DNA of 64,000 nt from Athripsodes cinereus (taxonomy: Eukaryota; Arthropoda; Insecta; Trichoptera; Leptoceridae): contig OX388318.1 in NCBI GenBank assembly GCA_947579605.1, positions 124,001 to 188,000 of the forward strand, read 5' to 3'. The notes beneath the pieces are model-generated. The model ran no database searches. It was not told where the DNA came from and was given only the letters and a program-made list of their open reading frames with translations. The position numbers and the translations under genes were made by a program. This document shows positions 12,801 to 23,999 of this stretch, one piece after another; the first letter of the stretch is position 1; every line of letters starts with the position of its first letter.

Positions 12801-13094
12801 TGTAACGTAATGTTTTCCTATCGGTGAATAATATATTTTTATAGAGATAATAATAGTGATACATAATCTCTGTACCGGATATTACCGGAACTACATAATA
12901 TGTATGTAGGTAGATAATATTGTTTAAATCAACAATAATTATTAATAAAACTTATCTCATTATCCATTATCTTGTTCCTCTCATATTAATCTAGAATGTA
13001 CTTTAGATACCAATGTTGCAACTACATATGTAGGTGCAATCAATTGCTATTGTATATTTCAGACTCATACTTGTAGGTACCTGTACTATTCACC

Positions 13095-13225
13095 TCCAAA
13101 TTTTCCAACTGCCGATTGCCCTCAGACCTGAGGGAGAGCCAGTCCATCACCCCTTTTAGATCCAAGATGAAAACACTGCTGTACAAAACGGCGCATGATA
13201 AATAAGTTGTCTAGTTATTATTATT
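13095..13225 (+). pseudogene. LINE C-terminus and 3' tail (CR1/Rex-like), copy 1
   Basis: Broken frames give LP, LRPE and KMKTLLYKTAHDK, then a tail AAACGGCGCATGATAAATAA followed by TTG and ATT repeats. The tail is shared with 60150-60375. Confidence 0.55.
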
Positions 13226-13234
13226 ATTACAGGA

Positions 13235-13315
13235 GAAATCACGGTGTTCTTGGGATGGTCATGGATCATTAAACGGCGCCATATACCAATTGTCCAATTA
13301 TTATTATTATACTCT
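13235..13315 (+). repeat. Family C tail (GGCGCC-containing)
   Basis: CTTGGGATGGTCATG, ATTAAACGGCGCCATATACC, AATTGTCC and ATT repeats. Related pieces occur at 14278, 15118 and 52990. It is probably the 3' end of an unidentified retroelement. Confidence 0.45.
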
Positions 13316-13319
13316 AAAT

Positions 13320-14135
13320 TAACATATTAGGTAGGTACCTATATATGTATCTCATGTCACAATAATAGATATTAAGTATATGTAGACACCTAATAAAATA
13401 AGAATAACCTAAATAACATTGAAACATTTTTAGTACTTACTACCATGGATGGACGCGTGTTGAGTAAGAGAAATCAGCGTACGTGTTTACTAAATTTCAT
13501 GAATGTCTCCACATAAAAGTATGTAGGGTGTATGTATTGTATGTATGTATATGATGTTTGTTTCTTACTTTCTGTCTAACCCACTTGGGATACATCGTGA
13601 GGTTATTTTATTTATTATATTTATCAAAATGTTTTGTAATATCCGCAAACTCTATTGGCCAAATATTGATGAATTATGTTATTTTATAAAATGTGCTAGG
13701 TATATGATTGTTTGTTTGCTTCGTAAATAAAGAAATGAAATACAGTTACTACATACTGTACTATATGTAGGTAGGTATATAGAATATTATTGCATGAGTG
13801 ATGTATTATTATATTTTCCTCTGTAATCCCTCATGGGAGTGCAGAGAGGCTGCTAGGAGTAGGTACATATTATATAATATAGACGGGGTGGCCGCAGTAT
13901 TGATTGCACATATTATATTGATGCAATAAACAGAATACGCAATGTAAACATTAATTGTAAAACATAATAATAGGTAATTGTATTTCCGACATTGCAAACA
14001 CTACATACATACATACATACTCATATTAGGTATACATGTGCTATATGTAGGACAGGAATTGTCAAATCTTGACATCTTGAGTGTGGTTATTAAGATTTTG
14101 GGACTTGATTTATACATATATCCCGTGGAGCACCC
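13320..14135. other. AT-rich non-coding DNA
   Basis: Several GTAGGTA/CATACATACATAC simple runs. The small frames are not supported. Confidence 0.5.
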
Positions 14136-14139
14136 GGTA

Positions 14140-14460
14140 CAGAATTGGTCTCCCACTCTTCTCCGTAAGTTTTTGGGTATCTTGTAAAAGGCAGGTGTTC
14201 GAAACAATTAAGACAATTTACATCTTAAATTCAGCGATGAGGTTTGCCACCCATCTTGAATGTCTTATATATATATATATGGACAATTTGTAAAGCGCCG
14301 TTTACTCATAACATGACCTCAAGGGCGCCGTTTATCGTATCCATCACCCTTGATTTTATATTGGCACAGAGAGGAAAGCTTGCATGTTTCTTACATGCAG
14401 CTGGTCTGCTGGTTACCCCGCTTGTGGGATATATCGTGATGGTACTTGTAGATAGTAGTA
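14140..14460 (+). repeat. Dispersed family A copy with an internal insertion
   Basis: Good match at both ends (GGTCTCCCACTCTTCTCCGT, CTGGTCTGCTGGTTACCCCG). About 70 bp of family C sequence interrupts it at 14278-14345. Confidence 0.7.
14278..14345 (-). repeat. Family C tail inserted in a family A copy
   Basis: The minus strand reads GGCGCCCTTGAGGTCATG, then AAACGGCGCTTTACAAATTG and TCC. It interrupts the family A repeat at 14140-14460. Confidence 0.45.
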
Positions 14461-14464
14461 GTAG

Positions 14465-15115
14465 CATACATAAGGGGTGTAGAAGCAAAGTCACACTGAC
14501 TCTATATAGAACATTGAAACTGAGAAAACAGCACATTTCTATTTCTACTTGAAGTGTTTTAGATATGAAATGTGCTTTTAGAATTGATTAACATGAGGGT
14601 AGAGGGGATTTCGATGTATTGATTGAATATTTCTTAATTCATCAGTGTCGGATGCGAATAATGTTCCCTGCGCAAAAAAGCTGAGGATAAAACGAATTCC
14701 TCCAAACGCTTTTGAAAACCCAGTAGGTACCTACTGCTGATAGTATTAATTAACTACATATGTACTTGCAAACTGGCTGGGGATCCCACCTTCCCAAAAA
14801 AATGAAATTAATCCAATGAAATTTTTATTAACGATATTATTAAAAAATAGTATTCGTTAAAAGTTAATAACAATTTTAACGGAATTTAATCAACTCGTTA
14901 ATCCGTTAATAGTTAATGGCTAACTTTGGCAGGAGGTTATGTGTAGTTGATATTATATATGCATTAATTTAGTTAAAAATATGTCTATACATCATACTAT
15001 TTACACTCAATATCATATTATTATGCGGGACTGCATTTCTAAGAATACATACAAATGTAAACAGACAACAGTAATATCTGATGGAATTTCATAGCTTTAC
15101 AAAATAATTTCTCTT
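14465..15115. other. Non-coding DNA with A/T homopolymer runs
   Basis: A GTTAATAGTTAATGGC-type block at 14860-14925 is related by eye to 21790-21860. No gene. Confidence 0.4.
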
Positions 15116-15117
15116 TA

Positions 15118-15166
15118 GTTCCGCGCCCTTGAGATAGATGCTCAATTAAACGGCGCCGAATAAATC
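15118..15166 (+). repeat. Family C fragment
   Basis: GCGCCCTTGAGATAGATG and ATTAAACGGCGCCGAATAA match family C. It lies directly before the 132-bp tandem duplication. Confidence 0.4.
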
Positions 15167-15430
15167 ATTCGACATAGATGTAGATACACAATTGAATATG
15201 TATGCAACATTTATCTATGTACACCATCTCGACACCTCCCACTCACAGGCGGTGTGACCAGTGAAACAATACCGTATATAATGAACATACAAGTTGCAAT
15301 TCGACATAGATGTAGATACACAATTGGATATGTATGCAACATTTATCTATGTACACCATCTCGACACCTCCCACTCACAGGCGGTGTGACCAGTGAAACA
15401 ATACCGTATATAATGAACATACAAGTTGCA
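15167..15430 (+). repeat. 132-bp tandem duplication (two copies)
   Basis: Two direct copies with a 132-bp period (for example GACATAGATG at 15171 and 15303) differ at essentially one base (AATTGAATATG against AATTGGATATG). Both contain ACTCACAGGCGGTGTGACC. The small ORF that spans the junction is just the repeat read through. Confidence 0.85.
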
Positions 15431-15457
15431 ATTTTTTGTCACTAAAAAAAAAACAAG

Positions 15458-15560
15458 ATATTCAGAATGGGTGGCTGGCCACATATTTTACAAAGTACTA
15501 TAATCCTTTTACAGGATACTCGAATACTTACAGAACAAAGCCGGAGAGCTATTCTATTCT
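15458..15560 (-). repeat. Dispersed family A, partial copy
   Basis: AGAATGGGTGGCTGGCCACA and CTTTTACAGGATACTCGAAT. Confidence 0.5.
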
Positions 15561-15722
15561 ACTGACTTCACTGCTATAAACACAAACTAACCAATATGAA
15601 TTTAAATTCAAATTACTTTTTTTGACTCACAATTCCTTGACTTGGTCCTTAATTAGTTTAGTTTTTGGTTTCCACTTTTCCCCGTCCTCTGTCGTTTTTC
15701 AGTCCAACATTTATTATGTGTG

Positions 15723-15764
15723 ACAGCGCATGTCTCACATCACTTGTTGTGAGACATGCGCTGT
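15723..15764. repeat. 17-bp inverted repeat hairpin
   Basis: ACAGCGCATGTCTCACA (15723-15739) and its inverse (15748-15764) are separated by 8 bases. A shorter part, GTGAGACATG, repeats once more just downstream. Confidence 0.8.
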
Positions 15765-15769
15765 GAGAC

Positions 15770-17550
15770 ATGTAGATGTTTCTTGGTCGACCTCTACAAT
15801 TCCTGCCTAAATTACTAAATTAATAAAATAAAGTGAATTTATAATTTTATGTTATGGATGTTACTGTAATCTTAAAGTGAAGAATGCTATGTCATTGTTT
15901 CTTTTATATGAACAGTAATTCTTTTCTGTTTGATATTTTGGGCTTTCTTCGTCTTATTCTAAGCTTTTTGGTTCACTTTAGATCTATGAAGATTGGTCTT
16001 TCTAAAGAAAACTTTTTGTTTCTTTGTAAAGACAAGTAGTCAGGAAAAAGAAGAATTGATGAAATATATAGAACTCTGTACAGGAACTCAGAAATACAAT
16101 ATCATCAATCATCGTTTTACAATAAAGAGCACGGAAGCGACAATCTACAACAACTTTATTATTATTTGAAAAGCTCTCTGTTATCTATACATAATAATAT
16201 GTATAGGAATTCTCAATTTACTTAGTTTGGGTCTAACTCGATCTATGTAAATTGTCTATGAATGTTATATTATTGTGTTTTAAAACATCACGGTATTTTC
16301 CATGAAGAGGGTACCTGATGATAGGTTTTCAAGTAAAATATCACGAATTTGACATCAAATGTGAATTTAACACATGAAACTACCATCTAAGGTTTAGAAA
16401 AGACAACGTTACCTTATTCGGTAGTGCCCTTGACGTGATTTGAACCCACAACCCATCCTTTTCGCGAGGTATGCTTTGTCCAATAAAGATACCGGGCATA
16501 TGTTAAATTTACATAATTATATAACCTCATACAATGGTTAATTGTTAAAATAACATCGATGGCATTTAATATCTTCAGCTATGAAAAAATCACAGTATAA
16601 AACACAAAGAAAATACATAATCAGCATCATTTCAACTCTAATTGTTGCACCCTCACTGCGTTGCTTTGTATCGAGAGGTAGGTACTGTATGAAAAAAATA
16701 TAATTAGTCTTGCTACGAGTATCATGTATCATGTATACGAGTGTCCTTACAAGAAGACAACAATTTTTAAAATGTGAAAAAGTATCTTAGAGTTGGTCAA
16801 TATGTTTATAGGAGATTGTTATTATAAAGTAGGTACATCACCATGAAATAATAATCACCTCGTAACAACAAAAATAACATCTTGTTTATAAAATATTTAA
16901 AAGAGCTATGGAATATACTTTTATACAATTCATCACAATGTTGATTTTCGAACTTGATTTTCCTTCATTTGTTTATTATCTTTTGTCTATTGTTCTTTGT
17001 ACATTTTCACGCGAACATAATTATCATAATAATTAAGTTACTTCAGATGATAGATTTCTCAGGCCCAGCATTTAAATATGCCCTTAGGGTGATAGTTATT
17101 ATATAGTCTACCATTAAGTAATTTATATTTTTTATTCTGTGAACTTTATGCTTTTTTGATTTCATATACTAACAACACTACGTTTGAAAGCAATTGTTTG
17201 ATTGTAGAAATGTGAACACCAAGAAAAGTGTATTTAGTTTTAAGACTTATCAAAAAGTTTTAAGCCATTTTATTTTAGTCCTAAGGGGCGTTTACATTTG
17301 TTTACTTTCAGTGATCACTCTGCAATCAATAAAAGTCAACTATGAAAAAACTATAGGTATGTCTTGTTGCATTAATAACTTATTACTATAAACTTCCACT
17401 ATGAACCGTCAGGCGCAAATTAAACATTAAAGATATGCAGTTTATAATAACAACAAACACTTTACCATAATAAGAGTCGTCCTAAGATCATATTGAAATA
17501 TCGGTCCTCAGGATAAGAGAATGTAGGTATCTACCTACCTAATACTAGAT
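15770..17550. other. AT-rich non-coding DNA
   Basis: Contains only the tRNA-like head at 16421. Other frames have no features. Confidence 0.5.
16421..16502 (-). ncRNA. tRNA-like SINE head
   Basis: The minus strand reads GCCCGGTATC, then GTGGGTTCAAATCACG (B-box-like), then GGGCACT. The ends GCCC/GGGC could pair. The anticodon arm is not convincing, and the spacing is off for a functional tRNA. Confidence 0.42.
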
Positions 17551-17628
17551 GTAGTCTATATTCGTTATCAGTTATTTTAGAAGGATTAACTATGTAACAG
17601 TTACGAGACATTTTGAATGTTTTTAAAT

Positions 17629-17680
17629 ATTCTACAATGCACATCCGTTACTTGATTTTTTAAAATCGCGATCGATTTCG
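17629..17680 (+). repeat. Left 52-bp inverted repeat of the Penelope-like remnant
   Basis: Perfect inverted match to 18100-18151. It starts ATTCTACAATGCACATCC. Confidence 0.85.
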
Positions 17681-17710
17681 TGCTTAAAACATAAAGTCAT
17701 ACCGAACTAT

Positions 17711-18091
17711 GTGAATTTAAAATCAAATCATCATACATCAACCGCGAATAAAATAGTGAATAGTGCTAAAGTGATGTGGGTTAAGGACGAATTAAAATCT
17801 TGGTTTTGTAATAAAGATCCCACAGAACCCTTGCAAAAAAATGGAGTGTACACACTTAAGTGTGATGACTGCGATGCTACATATATAGGTATGACAAAAA
17901 GAAATTTTAAAACTAGACTTAGAGAGCACGAACTTTGCCTTAAAAATAGTAATTATTCTGAGTTCGCGAATCATATAATTGAATTTGATCACAATTTCGT
18001 AAAAACACTAAACTATTGTTTTCAATTATTTTGTTTTTGTAGATGTTTTAACAAAAATATTAGTCAGTATTATCTCGCTCGTCAATGGTAA
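17711..18091 (+). pseudogene. Penelope-like GIY-YIG endonuclease fragment
   Basis: The 126-residue frame contains a recognisable GIY-YIG core: G45-V46-Y47, the Cys-rich linker KCDDCDATYIG with Y58-I59-G60, then R64, R69 and R71-E72-H73. The spacing matches the C-terminal endonuclease of Penelope-like retroelements, where the domain nicks target DNA for priming. The tail SEFANHIIEFDHNF also resembles that family. The upstream RT is missing and frames before the ATG contain stops, so this is the C-terminal piece of a dead copy and the annotated ATG is arbitrary. The final ~35 residues (after about residue 98) do not look like the family and probably read non-coding sequence. Confidence 0.72.
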
Positions 18092-18099
18092 AGGTTTAC

Positions 18100-18151
18100 C
18101 GAAATCGATCGCGATTTTAAAAAATCAAGTAACGGATGTGCATTGTAGAAT
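18100..18151 (-). repeat. Right 52-bp inverted repeat of the Penelope-like remnant
   Basis: Perfect inverted match to 17629-17680. Its last base is also the first base of the downstream 12-bp direct repeat. Confidence 0.85.
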
Positions 18152-18383
18152 AGTCTATATTCAATAATAATGTAATTTAGGTAGGTACCTATATATATCT
18201 AAATTTTTTGCAAATAACATAATTTTAACTTTATGTGTTTATTAAAATACTACGATACGATATTCTTGTAATATACTAAGAAAATACCTATTTGTTTAAG
18301 TATAGGTAGCTATAATGCACGAAAAATAGTTTATGAAAATGTGTTAACCTTGTTAATATTAAGTGTGTATCTTTATTTAATAT

Positions 18384-18556
18384 CATCACAGCAAATCCCA
18401 CAAATAGGGTAGCCAGTATATTTACTGCACGTGATAAACATGCTAGCCATCGTTTGCGTGCCATTTAAATAAAGATATAGGTGGCTACCTCATCGGTGAA
18501 TTGACTGTTTTTACAGGTTTCCCTAAACTTATATTAAAAAGTGGGAGACCGTATTA
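18384..18556 (-). repeat. Dispersed family A copy
   Basis: CATCACAGCAAATCCCACAA, TAGGGTAGCCAGTATATTTA, GGTGGCTACCTCATCGGTGA and GTGGGAGACCG. Confidence 0.6.
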
Positions 18557-19069
18557 AGTGAATTAGGTATATACCTACATACCTTTAATATATTTCTCAA
18601 TTTATTATTGTATATGGCGAGATGTTAATATTAAATTTGTCGTTTATTTTATAGATGAATTTTACAATATTTTGTCACTTTGTTTGGATACCGCGACATC
18701 TGTATGATAAGTCTGTAATTATTTTATTTAATGTTTTTCCAAATATCCGACATCACATTCACATGTCTTTGTGTACTCATACAGTTTACAGTTGATCATG
18801 TGATGGAAGATCGAGGTAATGTAACGATCTAACTTGACTTCTAACTCTACATACATACCTGACTGATATTATCTACTAGGAAATTAATACTATAACTAGT
18901 TTTGCCTAGCCAACTTACTCGTAATTTTTTTTTAATATTATTAGTGGTCTGTCAGGTACCCCCGAAGTCAGCTACGACTTCACAATCTAATCTCCATACA
19001 CTTTTTGGTTAATTGGAGAATTAATAAAATAAAGTCACCTTCTGCTGATTCATTTTATCCTCATAGAGT

Positions 19070-19120
19070 GAACACACTTACGTAAGTTTTCGAGTGTTCT
19101 GTAACAGGCAGGTGTTTGAA
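19070..19120 (+). repeat. Dispersed family A, short fragment
   Basis: TACGTAAGTTTTCGAGTGTT, CTGTAACAGGCAGGTGTT. Confidence 0.5.
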
Positions 19121-19152
19121 AGTAGAAATTAACTGTAAGTACTATCTCCCTA

Positions 19153-19385
19153 TCTATCTATACCCTCAAGTCGTATCCCAAGTGGAGTAGGCAGAGAGAA
19201 CGGAACGTCATATAGATCTGTCCTTGCACTCTTCTTTCGCTACTTCCTCATTCATACAATTTGACATACACGCAGTCGATTTCTCCTGACTAACATACGA
19301 CCGTCTTTGAGAATTTGATCTACGTGATCAAGCCACGCGGTTCTCATACGACTGCGCTTCCACACACCCCCTCTCTAAGTACTAT
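19153..19385 (+). repeat. Dispersed family B, longest copy
   Basis: TATCCCAAGTGGAGTAGGCA, GAGAACGGAACG, TTCCTCATTCATACAATTTG and GATCAAGCCACGCGGTTCTC. The same opening occurs at 41088, 51038 and 62998. Non-coding; class unknown. Confidence 0.6.
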
Positions 19386-19494
19386 CCTCATTGTATATTA
19401 TTTCAGTTCACAAAAATAGGTTGAATTTATTAATTGGGTGTTGTGTACGAGGATCGTCTCATGTCATCGCTTCAGATGCAAAAGTTGTAATAAA

Positions 19495-19564
19495 AATATC
19501 ACATGATATACTACATGCTGGTATATCAGCTGATATACCAGCATGTAGTATATCATGTGATATT
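19495..19564. repeat. Perfect 70-bp spacerless palindrome
   Basis: The two 35-bp arms are exact inverse copies meeting at 19529/19530 (…ATCAG|CTGAT…). No loop is present and I found no mismatch. It would extrude as a cruciform. No coding role is seen. Confidence 0.9.
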
Positions 19565-19569
19565 GTACC

Positions 19570-22145
19570 AAAGGAAACCATCGCCTAATTAGATAGGCAC
19601 TGAAATCAGTATTGAGTGAGTGAATATGTCGTTATTAACTTGAACTGATTTAGTATTATTTGTGTATTGAGGTTACAGAGGAAATACATATAAATAAAAT
19701 TAAATTAAGAGGCAACTAAATGATTTGATAATCAGACAACACACGTACACATTACAATATGAATACTAACTAACATATGTAATATAATGAGAAACTTAAT
19801 AAGAGAAAGAAGATCTATTGTCCTATACGAGAACATATTTATTTATAACTTTTAGTATTCAGTTGAGGTAGGGTTCCATAATCATAATTATAATTAAGAT
19901 TAGTGTAAGATATTATATGTATCTACGACTTACCTTTACTTTGAGAAATTGAAAAAAAAATAGCCACAATGCAATAAGCTCGAATGAATGTATTATTATC
20001 ATTTTTATTAACAAAACACTAAGATTTTCTGAACGTATATATTTATTTTGCGGAAAAAAGGGGTCTACGACTTCTGACATATTCAGTTGTGAGGTGGGTC
20101 TCTATACATGAATGCTTTCTTAGAATACGGACATGAAATAAATCTCTTGTATTCATTTCATGATTTTTTGTGTGTTAACTATCTGATATGAGTAGATGCA
20201 TTTTATCAAAATTTTATGTGTACTTCAGTACTGCAATATTATCACGATCATCTATTTTAAATAAGAAATATGTATTAACAAAGAGTATTTGAAACATTTG
20301 TATTTATTAATTTTAAAAATATGAATTAATTAAATTTATCAGCAAATAAATAGCAATAAAAAATTTGAATTCTCAGTTGTGATAAAATGCAATTGGCGAA
20401 TAAAATGATCTTAATGATTATATACAAATTACATGGCACATTAAATCGTTTTGTGGATAATAAAATTATATTAAGTGACGTAACATGTGCGTAAAATTAG
20501 TACTATGAAAATATTCCTAAGAATTTTATAAAACGAGAATTATATATTGTAGAAATGATGTGACGATTTGTTAATAGTTATCACTTCGATGTTTTCTGTG
20601 ACAGTCTTATAAATAAATCTACAATAAAACAGAGTAATAAAGTGTTGCAGTGTTATTGCGATTATCTCAGAAAGAAATTATTCTATAAATAAATATTTAA
20701 TTTTATTACGTTTGTGAAAAAAAATGTAAAAATAATAATGATACAAATAATCCACACACGCTACACACATAATATGTAGGTATTTGTAGATATAATTATT
20801 ATTGATTTATTTTTTATAATCAAATCTTAGTGTTCTATTGATAGACGGAAATATTGGCGCGTATTATGGACATCGCATACATCATATTTAAAGCTGGTCG
20901 AAAATGATTTTTTTAAATATTATTTTTATTTATTTTTTATTTTATTTTAACAAATAAACGGCTTATGCCTTTTACAAACTTACACATTATTATACATAGC
21001 GTGATGATTAATGTATTGACGAATTAATTAATTTCTATTTAAATCTATCTAAATATATATAAAAGAAAGTCGGGTTAGTTACACCATTTATAACTCAAGA
21101 ATGGCTGTACCGATTTGAATGATCTCTCATTTGTTGGATTCTTCTCCGTCCCGAATAGCCGATGGGCTATTCAAATATCTTACAAATTCACGGGAAGAAA
21201 AATTACGAAGAATATTATTTACGCCATACATTTTTAATTTCAATAAATAATATGGAGAATTATACGAAATCAAACATCTGTGGTTCTCAAATTTCAATTT
21301 TGAATAAATCATGGATAAGATTTTATATAAATACATATAAAATGAATAGGTATCTACCTAAAAAAATAAATTAGTATCTACCTACATAATTATATTACGT
21401 ACAGCAGATAATTCATAAACAAATCTGAGTTAAGTAGGTATAATTGTTCAACATAAATGTTTTATTTTTTACACTTTACGATGACACACTTGGACAATTA
21501 TAATATTTGTAAAGAAATTAAAAATATTAATCACTTATTGATTGTCAGGCGGTACAAAGTTCGCTAGGTCCGCTAGTTCTATAATAAAAATACACAAAAA
21601 GTTTTCAGATGTACCGTTAACATCCGTTATAGACCGTTATATTTTGTAGGGAGAGGTGAGAACTTGCACAAGTATACATTAAAGGTACTAGTATTTTGGA
21701 AAAGCGCCGAACAACCTTTCTTTGTATTAGCTCCGAATTTTTTTATCACTGGGGACCTTCTTCTTTTATTTTTTATCTCCTGAAATTAACTGTATTTTAA
21801 ATTAACGATTAATGAAATTCAATTTTCCATTGAGTTAATGTTTTGATTAACGGAACGGTTAAAAAAAAAACAAAAATAAAAACACTGACAATAATTAGGA
21901 GCGAATGGGTAGGTAGATAAAAACAATAATGATCATAAAAATTAAGTTGCGTCGTTGCTTCTGCATGAAACTGAAAAATATAGCTTTCACATATTGTACC
22001 TAATAGTAGGTAAAGATCGCCATATGAAATGTTGTGTGTAGGTTAGTATATAGACATATTATAAAGACAATATTATAATGATGGTGGAATTCAGAATAAT
22101 TGATTCAATGAGAAGTACTTATTAATAGTTTGTAAGAGAGTGTAA
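19570..22145. other. AT-rich non-coding DNA
   Basis: A LINE-2-type tail lies at 20915. The stretch 20060-20110 resembles the 3' UTR following the LINE scrap at 44 kb (GACTTCTGA, GTGAGGTGGGTCTCTAT). Nothing else. Confidence 0.5.
20915..21010 (-). mobile_element. Truncated LINE-2-type 3' tail
   Basis: T-rich repeats precede AACGGCTTATGCCTTTTACA, the tail motif. The upstream body is not recognisable. Confidence 0.45.
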
Positions 22146-22149
22146 CGTG

Positions 22150-22350
22150 AAGAGATGACACAGGATGACTGATGAAGCGCATGCGATGAAGATGGCCTCA
22201 TCCACCGCCTGAGAGGTACCGTGGAAAATTGCATCCGACGCCGAAAAATTTCCTCCTCAATTCGACAGTAGTTGTCCGCTGTACAGCGCTCCGCTGAGAC
22301 GTCTCTTAGAGTACGAGTGTATAACGCCCGCCTACCCGCCCGCCCGTCGT
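22150..22350 (+). promoter_or_regulatory. GC-richer, CpG-containing segment; candidate host promoter
   Basis: The sequence from about 22160 to 22350 (CCGCCTGAG, CATCCGACGCCG, CAGCGCTCCGCTGAGACG, CCCGCCTACCCGCCCGCC) stands out in an AT-rich window and matches no repeat seen here. AT-rich DNA with splice-donor-like sites follows. The promoter role is inferred from composition alone. Confidence 0.35.
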
Positions 22351-22791
22351 GTGTATCGCGCGTGAATTGTTTTTCACTAAAATTTTCACGAAAACTTCTC
22401 TTTAGAAAGTTGAAAGTTTCAGCAAATTCTTAGAGTTGCTGTATACAATTGTGATTTTCACCAAGTAGATGTGTATTGTATTCTCTTTATTGTCTTCGAT
22501 TTAAAGTTTTCCTATTAACTTTCTCCATCGCATTGGTTTTCTATGAAAAACTTTTGTTTACTGATTATTATATTAATTAATGTTTATTAATATTATTTAT
22601 AGTGTCAACAGTGAACAGTGGTGAGTGTGCTAGTTTTATTAGCATAAGTTCTGAAAAGTTTTCTCAATACCCGATTGGTTTGAGTGATTTTAGAAACTTG
22701 TCACTACACTTTGTATAGAGAATCAAAGCTTTGGGAATTGGATGTCGGCGAGCTTTGAACATTTTGAAAAGAAGTAAGAAATAAAAGAGTG
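22351..22791 (+). other. Candidate non-coding first exon with donor sites
   Basis: Downstream of the CpG-containing segment, two donor-like sites occur: GTG|GTGAGT at about 22620 and GTG|GTAAGT at 22791/22792. Either could end a 5' UTR exon whose coding exons lie elsewhere. No ORF of interest and no transcript evidence. Confidence 0.28.
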
Positions 22792-22799
22792 GTAAGTTC

Positions 22800-23995
22800 T
22801 TATTTCATATTTTAATTTTTCTACGAGAAAATTATTGAAGTAATTGAACATTGTGGATGTATTATTTTTGGATATAGAAAAAAAATCAATAGAATTGAAT
22901 TTTTAATGAAAATCAACAAAACCTGTTTAAGTTTTACTATGTCTTATGCAATACAAAACCAGTTGCCTGGTTTCGACTTACTAAATCATTTTCAGACGGA
23001 TTTTAACAATTTTATGAAATTGTATCAAACTATTTGTTTATTGTTACAAATCATTATCATAGCTTATTGTAAAAATTGCTCATGTATTATAAGAGCTCTT
23101 TATACAATATTTAAGTTAAAACTTCCCTTTCTTTATTTTCAAAAGCTCAAGGAAATAAATTAAATTGTACAAAAATAATAAGATCCACGTAAATGTATTA
23201 CGGCGTAGTATTACCTCCATGTGTTAAAAATAAATAAGATTTGAAAAGCTAGTTTTCTCTAAAACAATTAGGTGCTTATAAGGTAAGAAAGGTATAAGTT
23301 ATATTATTATTATTCAATATTTCACCTGTTGAAATAAATCACATTTATTATCAAAACAAATAACATTTTTTATGAACTTTTATAGGTATCTAAATTATTG
23401 ATATCACAAAAGGTCAATGATTTTTTACAGTAGTTGTTTTGACAGACAACTCAAATTATTGACGTAGTTTATTGTATATATAATATAATATTTATTTGTT
23501 TACTGGCGCCATTTATGTAGATGGGAGATCGCGATCCATTTAGGATCTGAAATATGAGATCCCAAAAGATGGTTTTATCTACGGTTTGCAAAGTGTTTCT
23601 CGAATGGTGAACCTTATACCGTGACAGTGAGAAAGATGGAATTGGTGAACGTTGTCCATGCACACTGAAAGTGATAACTTAAGCCAGTTTAGACTAAATT
23701 TGTAAGCGTTGGGAGGCGTTTCTCACTTCTTCCGATTAGAGTTTGCACAATGTTTCATTTTGTAAACATGCTTATGGCTTATCCAATCAAGACATCTGAT
23801 ATATTTATTGATTAATTGAATGGCTAAAATATCTCATACTTTAAAAAAAAATACAAACATGTGATAAATTTAAAAAATGACGAAAATACTACCAACAAAA
23901 CTAATGTAAAGATTAATCCTAAAATATATTAAAAGATGCACAAAGAAAAGCAGTGAAAAACAATAAAAAAATAACAATAGATACTTTGCCTACAG
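22800..23995. other. Non-coding DNA
   Basis: Possible intron start if the donor at 22791 is real. 23505-23690 is GC-richer with GGCGCC at one end; its 64-residue minus-strand frame is unrecognised. Confidence 0.4.
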
Positions 23996-23999
23996 CTTT

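Larger units (their letters stand above)
17564..18150 (+). mobile_element. Penelope-like element remnant with inverted ends
   Basis: A GIY-YIG coding remnant is enclosed by perfect 52-bp inverted repeats (17629-17680 and 18100-18151). The block lies between two identical 12-bp direct repeats TAGTCTATATTC (17552-17563 and 18151-18162), which look like a target-site duplication. Penelope-like elements are known to have C-terminal GIY-YIG domains, terminal repeats in direct or inverted orientation, and TSDs of roughly this size. No RT domain is present, so the copy is heavily deleted. Confidence 0.7.

Noticed and set aside
14244..14552. 102-residue ORF
   Set aside because: Crosses a family A repeat and a family C insertion; not conserved in other copies.
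15254..15445. 63-residue ORF with internal repeat
   Set aside because: It only reads across the 132-bp tandem duplication; the repeat in the peptide mirrors the DNA repeat.
22906..23163. 85-residue ORF after the candidate promoter
   Set aside because: Low-complexity composition, lies beyond a strong donor-like site, no recognised domain.
23469..23663. 64-residue minus-strand ORF in a GC-richer patch
   Set aside because: Kept as unexplained sequence only; no motif or splice context supports a gene.
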